51,293 bases of DNA from Nocardia wallacei (GTDB lineage Bacteria > Actinomycetota > Actinomycetes > Mycobacteriales > Mycobacteriaceae): NCBI RefSeq assembly GCF_029869545.1, contig NZ_JARWQD010000113.1, positions 1-51,293 of the forward strand, given 5' to 3'. Position numbers and translations under genes: made by a program. This document shows, one piece after another, positions 7,849 to 15,147 of the stretch. A model generated the notes under the pieces. The model did not search any database. It was not told the DNA's origin and saw only the letters and a program-made list of their open reading frames with translations. Each line of letters opens with the position of its first letter. Within the stretch, counting starts at the first letter, position 1.

Positions 7849-8175
7849 ATGGGTCGACAGGGAACCGAGGTCTGGTCGGATCTGGCGCGTCGCTGCTCGC
7901 GGGCGATGGCCGAGGAGAAGGACTGGGCCGCCGAATTCGCCCGTGAGGTCAAGGCCGCCACCGCGGTTCGGCTCCGGCGGGCGAACCGCTCGGCGCGCCG
8001 GGCGGCCGAAGACGTCGAAGGAGAGCTGTACGAGCTGAATCGGGAGATCGCGGCGCTGGCACTGGGCGCCCTGCGCGCGCGGACGGACCGGCGCGGCGGC
8101 GGGCGTCGGCGCGCGAGAAGCCGAGTGGCGCAGACCCGTTCCCGCGTCGAGGATGCGGTGTTCGGACGTTTCTGA
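7849..8175 (+). CDS. Small arginine-rich hypothetical protein
   Basis: 108 residues after a good GAGGAA site. Mostly helical, with an acidic/amphipathic front half and a very basic tail (RTDRRGGGRRRARSRV), suggestive of nucleic-acid or membrane contact, but no family is recognised. Its upstream region contains CGTGCACCAAAC (7817-7828), repeated exactly ahead of the SDR gene (8270-8281), hinting at shared control. Opposite-strand open frames here lack start signals and are judged shadows. Confidence 0.55.
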   Translation: MGRQGTEVWSDLARRCSRAMAEEKDWAAEFAREVKAATAVRLRRANRSARRAAEDVEGELYELNREIAALALGALRARTDRRGGGRRRARSRVAQTRSRVEDAVFGRF

Positions 8176-8260
8176 GGCCCGCTCGCACGACACGCGGACC
8201 CCGCCTGCCCGCAGACCTTCGCCGGAGCCGCAACCGCAGCGGTCAGCCGCCTCCGAAATT

Positions 8261-8281
8261 GTGCACATCCGTGCACCAAAC
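8261..8281. promoter_or_regulatory. GTGCAC pair upstream of the SDR
   Basis: GTGCAC at 8261-8266 and again at 8271-8276, the second within CGTGCACCAAAC, a 12-mer that also precedes the gene at 7849. A possible binding site for a regulator shared by the two promoters. Weak evidence. Confidence 0.25.
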
Positions 8282-8403
8282 GCCGCGATAAGGCGATCAT
8301 CCCACGCCTGCGATCAGTGCCCCACGTCACAGCGACGTGCTGTCACAGGGACCGCCCCGGCGGCATCTTGTGGTCGTTCCACACGACGAAACAAGGAGCG
8401 ATC

Positions 8404-9258
8404 ATGAGCGAGCAGACCACACACGGGCGGGTCGCACTGGTGACCGGGGCGAACAAGGGCATCGGACGCGCGGCGGCCGAACAGCTTGCGGCCCTGGGCA
8501 TGACGGTGCTGATCGGTGCCCGCGACGCGCGGCGCGGAGCGGAAGCCGCCGCGGGCCGGGGCGCCCGGGGGGGGGGCCCCCCCCCCGGGGCCCGGGGCGG
8601 GCCCCCCCCCCCCCCCCCCCCCGGGGCCCCCGCGATGGGTGGGGGGGGGGGGGGGGGCCCCCCCCCCGGGGTCGCCGTGTCCCCCCCCCCCCCCCCGCCC
8701 GGCCCCCCGCCCGCCGCGAAATGGATCGAGGAGCGCTTCGGTCACCTCGACGTGCTGATCAACAACGCCGGTATCACCGGCTCGGGGCAGGTCTCCCCCG
8801 AGGACACCTACGATCAGCTCCCCAGCACCGTCGACCTCGATATGGTCCGGGCGGTCTTCGAGACCAACGTGTTCGGGGTGATCACGGTGACCAATGCCGT
8901 ACTGCCGCTGCTGCGCCGCTCCCCGGCGCCGCGCATCGTCAATGTCAGCTCGCACGCCGCCTCGCTGACCGTCGCCGCCGACCCGGAGGGCCCGCTGGCC
9001 ACGCTGCCCGCATCGGCCGCGTACACACCGTCCAAGTCCGCGCTCACCTCGCTCACCGTGCAGTACGCCAATGAGCTGCGCAAAGACGGGTTCCTCGTCA
9101 ACGCCGCCTGCCCCGGCTACGTCGACACGGAGATCAACAATCACCAGGGGTTCCTGACGACCGCCCAGGGCGCCGCCATCCTGGTGCGGCTGGCCACACT
9201 CGATCAGGACGGGCCGACCGGCGGCATGTTCGCCGAGGAGGGCGCCGTGCCCTGGTGA
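8404..9258 (+). CDS. Short-chain dehydrogenase/reductase (internal sequence corrupted)
   Basis: 284 residues as read, starting MSEQTTHG after AAGGAG. Rossmann motif TGANKGIG at 14-21, NNAG at 120-123, catalytic S182 (NVSS), Y207 and K211 (YTPSK). An NAD(P)H-dependent oxidoreductase of the classical SDR family, close to carbonyl-reductase-like members. Residues of about 50-104 are nonsense (runs of G and P) from a G/C homopolymer block. The distance between GARD and the WIEERFG helix is about 30 residues longer than usual, so the real gene is probably shorter here. Both ends are good, so the gene is likely intact in the organism. Confidence 0.85.
   Translation: MSEQTTHGRVALVTGANKGIGRAAAEQLAALGMTVLIGARDARRGAEAAAGRGARGGGPPPGARGGPPPPPPPGAPAMGGGGGGGPPPGVAVSPPPPPPGPPPAAKWIEERFGHLDVLINNAGITGSGQVSPEDTYDQLPSTVDLDMVRAVFETNVFGVITVTNAVLPLLRRSPAPRIVNVSSHAASLTVAADPEGPLATLPASAAYTPSKSALTSLTVQYANELRKDGFLVNAACPGYVDTEINNHQGFLTTAQGAAILVRLATLDQDGPTGGMFAEEGAVPW
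8552..8716. other. G/C homopolymer block, probable sequencing or assembly artefact
   Basis: About 160 bases made almost only of long G and C runs (up to about 18 C in a row) interrupting the SDR. The flanks are normal coding sequence. The same texture appears at the right edge of the window. Most likely low-quality base calls across a hard GC-rich stretch. Confidence 0.85.
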
Positions 9259-9389
9259 CGAATTCCGGCCGGGTCCACGGCGAGTCAGGGATCGGGGCGG
9301 GCGGAGAAGTGCTTTTATGCGTGAATCGGGTATGCCGAGGCACGGACCCGATATCCATGCGGTACAGCACAATCCGAGGAGATCCGATT

Positions 9390-10013
9390 ATGCGTAGACC
9401 CCGCTTCACCCACCGTTTGGCTGTGACGGCCGCTGCCGGGCTGGTCATGGCCGGTCTGGCCAGCGGTCCCGCCGCCGCCGATCCGGCGCTGGACTGGACC
9501 GGCGCCGTGCAGCAGCTCCGGACGGCCGCCGCGGGCAACCCCGCCGCCGAACAGGCCGTGGACCGGCTCGCCGCCGCGGCACCGGCCGCCGTCGAGGTGG
9601 CCCTGCCCGCGCAGCCGTTCCAGATTCCGGCGCAATCCGATATCGGCCGCGGCACCGGGCCCGGCGTCTACGGTTCGGGGGTCGCGCTCGGCCTCGACGG
9701 ATTCCGGTTCGGGTTCTTCGGTGGGCCGGGCACCATCGCGCCCAATCAGAGCGGCGCGAAACTCGAGGTCGTGTGGATCAATCTCGCCAACGGCCGCAGC
9801 GGAACCAATGTGCTCATCGAGCACAACGACGTTCCCGTCGACACCACCATTCGCACCGCCGTCCTGGACCCCGGCCCCGGCCCGGTCGTCGCGGCGGTCT
9901 ACGGCACGCTGTGGCACCGCTGGTCGGTACCGGTGAGTGACGCGAATCCCGATGGCTACCAGTATCAATTGGGCACCATCTCGGTCCCGTCCTTCGGCGC
10001 CGTCTACAACTGA
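9390..10013 (+). CDS. Secreted protein of unknown function
   Basis: 207 residues; ATG 8 bases after AGGAG. Sec signal peptide of about 31 residues (RRPRFTHRLAVTAAAGLVMA, cleavage after GPAAA before DPALD). The mature part starts with an alanine-rich helix and is followed by a beta-rich domain (FGFFGGPGTIAPNQSGAKLE ... WINLANGRSGTNVLIEHNDV). No lipobox, no catalytic motif recognised. It resembles small exported proteins frequent in nocardiae, but no name can be given. It is followed by a UUCG-type terminator. Confidence 0.75.
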   Translation: MRRPRFTHRLAVTAAAGLVMAGLASGPAAADPALDWTGAVQQLRTAAAGNPAAEQAVDRLAAAAPAAVEVALPAQPFQIPAQSDIGRGTGPGVYGSGVALGLDGFRFGFFGGPGTIAPNQSGAKLEVVWINLANGRSGTNVLIEHNDVPVDTTIRTAVLDPGPGPVVAAVYGTLWHRWSVPVSDANPDGYQYQLGTISVPSFGAVYN

Positions 10014-10030
10014 TACCTCAGACGTGATGG

Positions 10031-10051
10031 CGCCCGGCCTTCGGTCGGGCG
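10031..10051 (+). terminator. Hairpin terminator with UUCG loop
   Basis: CGCCCG-G-C paired with G-T-CGGGCG around a C(TTCG)G tetraloop, 17 bases after the stop of the secreted protein gene. Stable short GC stem, no T-tract beyond GTCATT. Confidence 0.6.
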
Positions 10052-10120
10052 TCATTCGTGCCGGACCTTGGTCCGGCGCAGCGACCAGTTCACCGAGTCG
10101 CGGCGGTTACCCTGTTCCGC

Positions 10121-11293
10121 GTGGCTTCGAGGTCTATCCGCGCGCGAGGACTCGTCGCATACTGTGCGGCCGCGCTCACCCTCACGATGCTGACGGGAAC
10201 ATCGATCGCCGCCGCCGAAACACCCGGCAGCCCAGGGGAATTGGTGTCGGTGACCGAACTCGCGCCGGAGGCGACGCTGCCCGGATCGGTCGGCGGCAGG
10301 CGCCTGGTGCACTGGTCCACGGGGGTGGGTGAGCGGCCCGCGCTGAACAGCGCCGCCGTCCACCTTCCACCCGGTGAGCCGCCCGCGGGCGGATGGCCGA
10401 TCGTCGTGTGGGCGCACGGCACCATCGGTCTCGCCGATCACTGCGCCTACAGCATCGCGGGACCGATTCTGCGCGAAAGGGATTGGGGCCATCTCGGCGC
10501 CTGGCTGCGTCAGGGATACGCGATCATCGCCACCGATTACGTGGGCCTGGGCACGCCCGGCCCGCATCCGAAGGACAACGGCACGGTGGCGGCCCACAGT
10601 GTCGTCGACGCCGCGACCGCAGGTGTGCGGGCCCTCCCCGGCGTGCTGTCGAACCGCTGGGTGGTGGCCGGGCAGTCGCAGGGCGGGGCCGCGGCCCTGT
10701 GGGCGGCCCGCGAGGCCACCCGCCGCGGCACCGAGACCGACTACCGCGGCGCCGTCGCGACCGGCGTGCCGGGCCTGCTGGAGAACGCGGTGCTGGCGCT
10801 GGGGCCGCACGTCCCGCCGGTGCCGATTGCGGCGGATACCACTGCCGTGGCGCTGTATTCCCTGTCCGGCCTGCGAACGTCCTTCCCGCAGTTGGACATC
10901 GACTCGTACCTGACCGATGCGGGCCGCTACTGGCTGGGTCGCGCCGAACAGGTCTGCGAGGCCGAGCTGGCCGACGAAGTGTCCGCCGCGCGCGTGGTTC
11001 TCGGCGATATGTTCGCAAAACCCTTGGCGGCCTTGCCCGATGCGCCCGAACTGTTGCGAGAGCATATGGGGATCCCGGTCACCGGCTACGACAGGCCCGT
11101 ATTCATCGGCCAGGGCTTGTTCGACACCCAATCCCCCGCACCCGGAACCCTCGCCGTCGCGGCCCTGATGCGGGAGCACAACCAGCCCGTCACCCTGCGC
11201 ACCTACCCGGCCGACCACAGCGGCACCCTGCGGGCGTCCCTGCCGGATTCGATTGCGTTCGTCCGCGGGATTCTCCCGCCGGGCGGTCCGTAG
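10121..11293 (+). CDS. Secretory lipase family alpha/beta hydrolase
   Basis: 390 residues from a GTG that directly precedes a good signal peptide (RARGLVAYCAAALTLTMLTG, cleavage near SIAAAE). Oxyanion strand VVWAHGT, nucleophile GQSQGG, acid near GLFDTQSP, and histidine in ADHSGT make a full triad. The overall layout, with a lid-like insert after GVPGLLENAV, fits the secretory lipase (LIP) family found in actinobacteria and fungi, which hydrolyses triacylglycerols or other esters outside the membrane. A longer GTG start 63 bases upstream would bury the signal peptide. Converges on the deaminase gene. Confidence 0.82.
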   Translation: MASRSIRARGLVAYCAAALTLTMLTGTSIAAAETPGSPGELVSVTELAPEATLPGSVGGRRLVHWSTGVGERPALNSAAVHLPPGEPPAGGWPIVVWAHGTIGLADHCAYSIAGPILRERDWGHLGAWLRQGYAIIATDYVGLGTPGPHPKDNGTVAAHSVVDAATAGVRALPGVLSNRWVVAGQSQGGAAALWAAREATRRGTETDYRGAVATGVPGLLENAVLALGPHVPPVPIAADTTAVALYSLSGLRTSFPQLDIDSYLTDAGRYWLGRAEQVCEAELADEVSAARVVLGDMFAKPLAALPDAPELLREHMGIPVTGYDRPVFIGQGLFDTQSPAPGTLAVAALMREHNQPVTLRTYPADHSGTLRASLPDSIAFVRGILPPGGP

Positions 11294-11313
11294 GCCGCCA
11301 CACGGCGGCGGCA

Positions 11314-12348
11314 TCAGTCCGGGCGGTGCCGCTCCACGTAGGCATCGACCTCGGCCAGGTACCCGTCGCGCCGTGACGACGCGATCCACGAGGCGCGGAA
11401 GGAGTTTCGCGCCAGCTCCGCCAGGCTGTCGGTGGTGAGGGCGGCCTGCTCGGCCAGCCGCAGGTAGTTGTCCGCGGCGTAGGCGCCGAAGTAGGCGGGG
11501 TCGTCGCTGTTCACGGTGACGAGCAGGCCACGCTCCAGCAGGCCGGTGATCTCGGCCGCCTTCATCTGCGTGGTGACGAAGGAATTGGAGACCGGGCAGC
11601 AGGTGAATGCGATGCCCCGGGATTCGGCCAGTGCGACGAGCCGGTCGTCCTCGACGATATTGGTGCCGTGGTCGATGCGGTCGACGCCGATATCCTCCAG
11701 CGCCTGCCGGATGTGCTCGACGGAGTTCTGCTGATCGATATCGCAGTGCATGGTCAGCAGGAATCCCTCGCGGCGCGCGCGATCGAAGACGGCCGCGAAC
11801 TTGCTCGGCGGATTGCCGCGCTCGTCGGAATCGAGCCCGACGCCGAGGATCCAGTCCCGATACGGCAGCGCCTCGAGCAGCGTCGCCATCGCGTATTCGG
11901 CCGAGTGGTCGCGCAGGAAGCACAGAATCAGCTCGGCGGAGATCCCGAACTCGCGGTGGGCCCGCACGATCGCCGAGCGATACCCGCCGATCACGGTGCC
12001 GAAGGGCACGCCGCGGCCGGTGTGGGCCTGCGGATCGAAGAACATCTCCACGTGCCGCACGCCCTGGGCGCGGGCGCGCCGCAGGTACTCGTAGGCCAGG
12101 TCGTGAAAGTCCTCCGCCTGCTGCAGCACCCGCATGGCCGGGTAGTAGACCTGCAGGAACGAGGTGAGGTCGTGGAAGTCGTAGGTCTGCCGCACCTCCT
12201 CCACCGTGCGCTCCGGCAGTTCGATGCCATTGCGACGGGCCAGCCGGAACTTCAGCTCCGGTTCCAGCGTGCCCTCCAGGTGCAGGTGCAGTTCCGCCTT
12301 GGGCAGGCCGCGCACGAACTCCGCGAGATCAGTCGGCATGCCGTCCAT
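11314..12348 (-). CDS. Adenine/adenosine deaminase family protein with altered active-site motif
   Basis: 344 residues. Metal ligands H21 and H23 (HLHLEGTLEPE), a RIDHGTN segment, and the aspartates of NSDDPAYF (near 280-286) place it in the adenosine deaminase superfamily, nearest in pattern to adenine deaminases. The usual HAGE motif, whose glutamate protonates the purine ring, reads H201-C-D-I here, followed by DQQNS. Such HCD-type members exist as a subgroup annotated as deaminases, but their substrate may differ. Two nearby ATGs (codons 1 and 4) are possible starts. Single gene between convergent and divergent neighbours. Confidence 0.82.
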   Translation of the reverse strand: MDGMPTDLAEFVRGLPKAELHLHLEGTLEPELKFRLARRNGIELPERTVEEVRQTYDFHDLTSFLQVYYPAMRVLQQAEDFHDLAYEYLRRARAQGVRHVEMFFDPQAHTGRGVPFGTVIGGYRSAIVRAHREFGISAELILCFLRDHSAEYAMATLLEALPYRDWILGVGLDSDERGNPPSKFAAVFDRARREGFLLTMHCDIDQQNSVEHIRQALEDIGVDRIDHGTNIVEDDRLVALAESRGIAFTCCPVSNSFVTTQMKAAEITGLLERGLLVTVNSDDPAYFGAYAADNYLRLAEQAALTTDSLAELARNSFRASWIASSRRDGYLAEVDAYVERHRPD

Positions 12349-12431
12349 GATCGCCCACCCTCGGGCGATTCGTCACACATCCCGCGCCACGTAGGACGAG
12401 ACCTGTCCTATATCCAGGTCAGGATGGGTTC

Positions 12432-13520
12432 ATGACCGAACTCTCGCCGCGCACCTTGAACCGGACCCTGCTGACCCGGCAGATGCTGGCCGAACGAGCC
12501 TCGATACCCGCGGTCGATCTCGTCCGGCATCTGGTGGCCGTGCAGGGGCAGGAGCCGAACTGGCCGTACGTCGGGCTGTGGACGCGGCTCGCGGGGTTCC
12601 GGCACGGGGATCTGGAATCGCTGCTGCGGGACCGGAAGGTGGTGCGCTCCACCATGATTCGCCGGACCGTTCATCTGTCCACCGCCGCGGACTTCCGCTG
12701 GCTGCATCCGACGATGCAGCCGTTCGTCGAGCCGATGCTGCGGGCGCCCTACTTCCACGACGAGATCGCGGGCATGGATCTCGGCGAACTCGCCGCGGCC
12801 GGGCGGGAACTGCTGACCGGGAGCACACCGACCCGGCGCGAACTGGGCCGATTGCTGGCCGAGCGGTTTCCGCGGCGGCATCCGGGGCGCCTCGCACAGT
12901 CGGTCGGGTTGCTGATTCCGCTTGTGCACGTGGGAGATTCGGCCGATTGGGGCGGGTGGCGCACCCGCTACGTCTCGGTCGCCCTGGCCGAGGAGTGGCT
13001 CGGCGAGCCGATGGAATCCCGGCCGCGGCCGGAGACGATGGTGCTGCGCTATCTCGCGGCGTTCGGCCCGGCCAGCGTCGCCGACATGCAGGCATGGGCG
13101 GGCGTCACCCGCCTGGCCGAGGTGGTCGAGGGCCTGCGCCCGCGGCTGCGCGCGTTCCGCGGCGACTCGGGCCGGGAGCTGTTCGACCTCCCGGACGCAC
13201 CGCTCGCCGATCCGGACCTGCCGATGCCGGTGCGGTTCCTGCCCGCCTTCGACAACGCGCTGCTCGGCCACAGGGACCGCCGCCGCGTCATCAGCGACGA
13301 GGACCGCCACCGGATCGCCAAGGAGGCGTCGGCCGGTGTACCGATGTATCTGGTCGACGGATTCGTCCACGGCCGTTGGGATTTGGCAGGGTCGACGCTG
13401 CGGATCACACCGTGGCATCCATTGTCGGCAGACGACGAGACCGCGGTGCTGGCCGAGGCCGAGCGGCTGCTGCCGTTCGTAGTGCCGGAAGGGGGAACGA
13501 TTGCGCTGCAACGGGTTTGA
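12432..13520 (+). CDS. HTH_42 winged-helix protein, AlkZ/YcaQ-like predicted DNA glycosylase
   Basis: 362 residues of the HTH_42 (winged-helix DNA-binding domain-containing) family. The N-terminal segment has LVAVQGQEPNWPYVGL, i.e. a Q38-x-Q40 pair at almost the same place as the catalytic QxQ of Streptomyces AlkZ, the azinomycin-resistance glycosylase; E. coli YcaQ carries a related QxD. RSTMIRRTVHL and a C-terminal FLPAFDNALLGHRDRR are also family landmarks. Predicted role: excision of bulky or crosslinked purine adducts. The family is clear; glycosylase activity is inferred from the QxQ. No biosynthetic cluster for a genotoxin is in view. Confidence 0.78.
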   Translation: MTELSPRTLNRTLLTRQMLAERASIPAVDLVRHLVAVQGQEPNWPYVGLWTRLAGFRHGDLESLLRDRKVVRSTMIRRTVHLSTAADFRWLHPTMQPFVEPMLRAPYFHDEIAGMDLGELAAAGRELLTGSTPTRRELGRLLAERFPRRHPGRLAQSVGLLIPLVHVGDSADWGGWRTRYVSVALAEEWLGEPMESRPRPETMVLRYLAAFGPASVADMQAWAGVTRLAEVVEGLRPRLRAFRGDSGRELFDLPDAPLADPDLPMPVRFLPAFDNALLGHRDRRRVISDEDRHRIAKEASAGVPMYLVDGFVHGRWDLAGSTLRITPWHPLSADDETAVLAEAERLLPFVVPEGGTIALQRV

Positions 13521-13534
13521 GCCGACCGCATGGT

Positions 13535-14026
13535 TCAGCCCTGCGACAGCTCCTCGGCGGACTCGTGCCCCGCGGTACCCGTGCGGCGCAGGAAGTCGGC
13601 GATCACCTCGAGTTCGGCCTCGGTGTAGCGGTCGCACAGCTCGTCCATGCGGGTATTCATGCCCGAGAAGACTTGATACAGAGCCGAATTCCGCTCCCGC
13701 ACCGGGCGCACGGTGACCGCGCGGCGGTCGGCCGAATCCGGATCGCGCTCGCGGACGATCCAGCCGCCCTTCTGCAGCCGGTCCAGAATTCCGGTCAGGG
13801 TGGCCGGGTGCAGCCCTGCGCGGCGGGCGAGCGCGGTCGGCGTCATCGGCCCGTGCCGGTTGACGAGATCCAGGCAGGTCCAGTCGATATCACGGAGTTC
13901 GACGCGGCCGCCGAACCGCCGATTGAGCAGCGCCAGCTGAATGTTCAGGTCGCGCAGCGCTTCCTTGACGGCAACCGTCAGCTGCCGCCGCTGCCGCGCC
14001 GTCGCCTGATCCGCTCCCGCAGCCAT
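13535..14026 (-). CDS. MarR-family transcriptional regulator
   Basis: 163 residues. Typical helical dimer part plus winged helix: LARRAGLHPATLTGILDRLQ as helix-turn-helix, then ERDPDSADRRAVTV as wing with the signature DxRxR. Usually a repressor relieved by small phenolic or oxidising ligands. It converges on the HTH_42 gene and is divergent from a secreted-protein gene, with a 30-bp dyad between them. Confidence 0.9.
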   Translation of the reverse strand: MAAGADQATARQRRQLTVAVKEALRDLNIQLALLNRRFGGRVELRDIDWTCLDLVNRHGPMTPTALARRAGLHPATLTGILDRLQKGGWIVRERDPDSADRRAVTVRPVRERNSALYQVFSGMNTRMDELCDRYTEAELEVIADFLRRTGTAGHESAEELSQG

Positions 14027-14140
14027 TCGGCACTACTCCCGTCGTTTATTTGGTTCTCGTACTATATCGCGGGAGCCCACCCTGCCGGGCACCCGGGCGA
14101 GCCCGTGACCTGCGCGACATGGCGGGCGAGGGTCGACCTT

Positions 14141-14170
14141 ATCTACTGTTTACGTACGTAGATAGTAGAT
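14141..14170. promoter_or_regulatory. 30-bp dyad, candidate MarR operator
   Basis: ATCTACT and AGTAGAT arms flank the perfect palindrome TACGTACGTA, all centred on the same point (26 of 30 bases symmetric). It lies 32 bases upstream of the secreted-protein ATG and 115 bases from the MarR start. AT-rich dyads of this kind are typical MarR sites. Confidence 0.6.
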
Positions 14171-14201
14171 GCTCAACGGTGAGCAGAAAGAGGCGAGTCC
14201 C

Positions 14202-14726
14202 ATGCCACGACTTCCCCGCACAGCCCTCACCCTCGCCGCGATCGCCACGATGACCGTGGGAGGTCTGGGCCTCGGCACCGGGCTCGCCGAGGCGGACGCC
14301 CGGACCTCGGCCGTCCGGCCCGCCGGAGGTTGCCTCTGGGACGGCGCCGCGCACGCCACGGGATCGACCGTCGTCGCGGGCGGCCGCGGCTATGTCTGCG
14401 GCACAGACGATCTCGGCCCCTACTGGTTCGGTGGACCCGCGACCGACGGCCCCGACACCGTCGCGGTACCCGGCTCCCGCACCGATCCCGCGGGCCGATT
14501 CAGCCCCGGCGCCCGGCAGCCCGGCACCAGCTACAACGACTACTGCGTCGGCAGCCAGCTGATCCCCGGCACCGACGACGTCTACCAGGTCGTCCGCGCA
14601 CGCGACGGCAGACCGTTCTGGAAGGCCGCCGAACCGATCTCCCAATGGCGCTTCGACTCCACCTCTCCCCGCCCGGAACCCACCTGGCGCACCCCCGCCT
14701 CCTGCTACGAAAACCTCCTCCTCTGA
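14202..14726 (+). CDS. Secreted cysteine-containing protein, unknown
   Basis: 174 residues. Signal peptide of about 27 residues (MPRLPRTALTLAAIATMTVG, cleavage near LAEADA). The mature domain has four cysteines (GGCLWDG, YVCGTDD, NDYCVGS, ASCYENL), probably two disulfides, and conserved-looking aromatic stretches (GPYWFGG, RPFWKAAEPISQW). An earlier in-frame ATG would add MLNGEQKEASP before the signal peptide and overlap the dyad, so the ATG behind AGAGGCGAG is preferred. No family recognised. Confidence 0.65.
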   Translation: MPRLPRTALTLAAIATMTVGGLGLGTGLAEADARTSAVRPAGGCLWDGAAHATGSTVVAGGRGYVCGTDDLGPYWFGGPATDGPDTVAVPGSRTDPAGRFSPGARQPGTSYNDYCVGSQLIPGTDDVYQVVRARDGRPFWKAAEPISQWRFDSTSPRPEPTWRTPASCYENLLL

Positions 14727-14735
14727 CCATCGCGC

Positions 14736-14794
14736 GTTCTCGCACCCCTTGCACGTTCCCGCACCCTCTCCAGGGACCTGTAGGGGGTGCGGGG
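14736..14794. repeat. Inverted-repeat element (CGCACCCCTTGC family), copy 1
   Basis: Starts GTTCTCGCACCCCTTGCAC and contains a hairpin CCCGCACCC ... CCTGTAGGGGGTGCGGG. The 15-mer CCTGTAGGGGGTGCG is identical to one at 23025-23039. Located directly after the secreted-protein stop; may act as its terminator. Confidence 0.55.
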
Positions 14795-15147
14795 TCATGG
14801 AAATGGTGCGGGAAGGGGCGGTCGTGTCGGGGCGGGGGCGGTGGCAACCGTGGGGTGGACCTTTTGGAGCGTTGCGAGCAGACCGGGACGTGCGAAGGGC
14901 GGGATGGCGTCTTGCGGCGAGAGTTGTTGTAGGACAGCGTTGTTGCTGTTCGGCGGGATATTCGCGCGCGGCGCGGTCGCTGCGGTGGGCGGTACGGGGG
15001 AGCCCCGGAATCGGGAAATCCGCTCCGATTGCTCCGGGTGTGCCCGAGATGCATCGCAATTGGCGCCCCGCTAGTTTCGTTGGGGACGTTTTGACCGGAA
15101 CCGGCCATCCGGTTCGCCTAGCAGTACTGCCTGATGGAGGAAACACC
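14795..15147. other. Intergenic region upstream of hypX
   Basis: No convincing gene: open frames here have unfavourable composition and no start signals. The only structure noticed beyond the repeat is the dyad near 15098, next to a TTGACC that could be a -35 box. Confidence 0.5.
15098..15115. promoter_or_regulatory. Dyad upstream of hypX
   Basis: GAACCGG-CCAT-CCGGTTC, perfect 7-bp arms, 33 bases before the hypX GTG and just after TTGACC (15091-15096). Candidate operator or leader hairpin. Confidence 0.4.
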
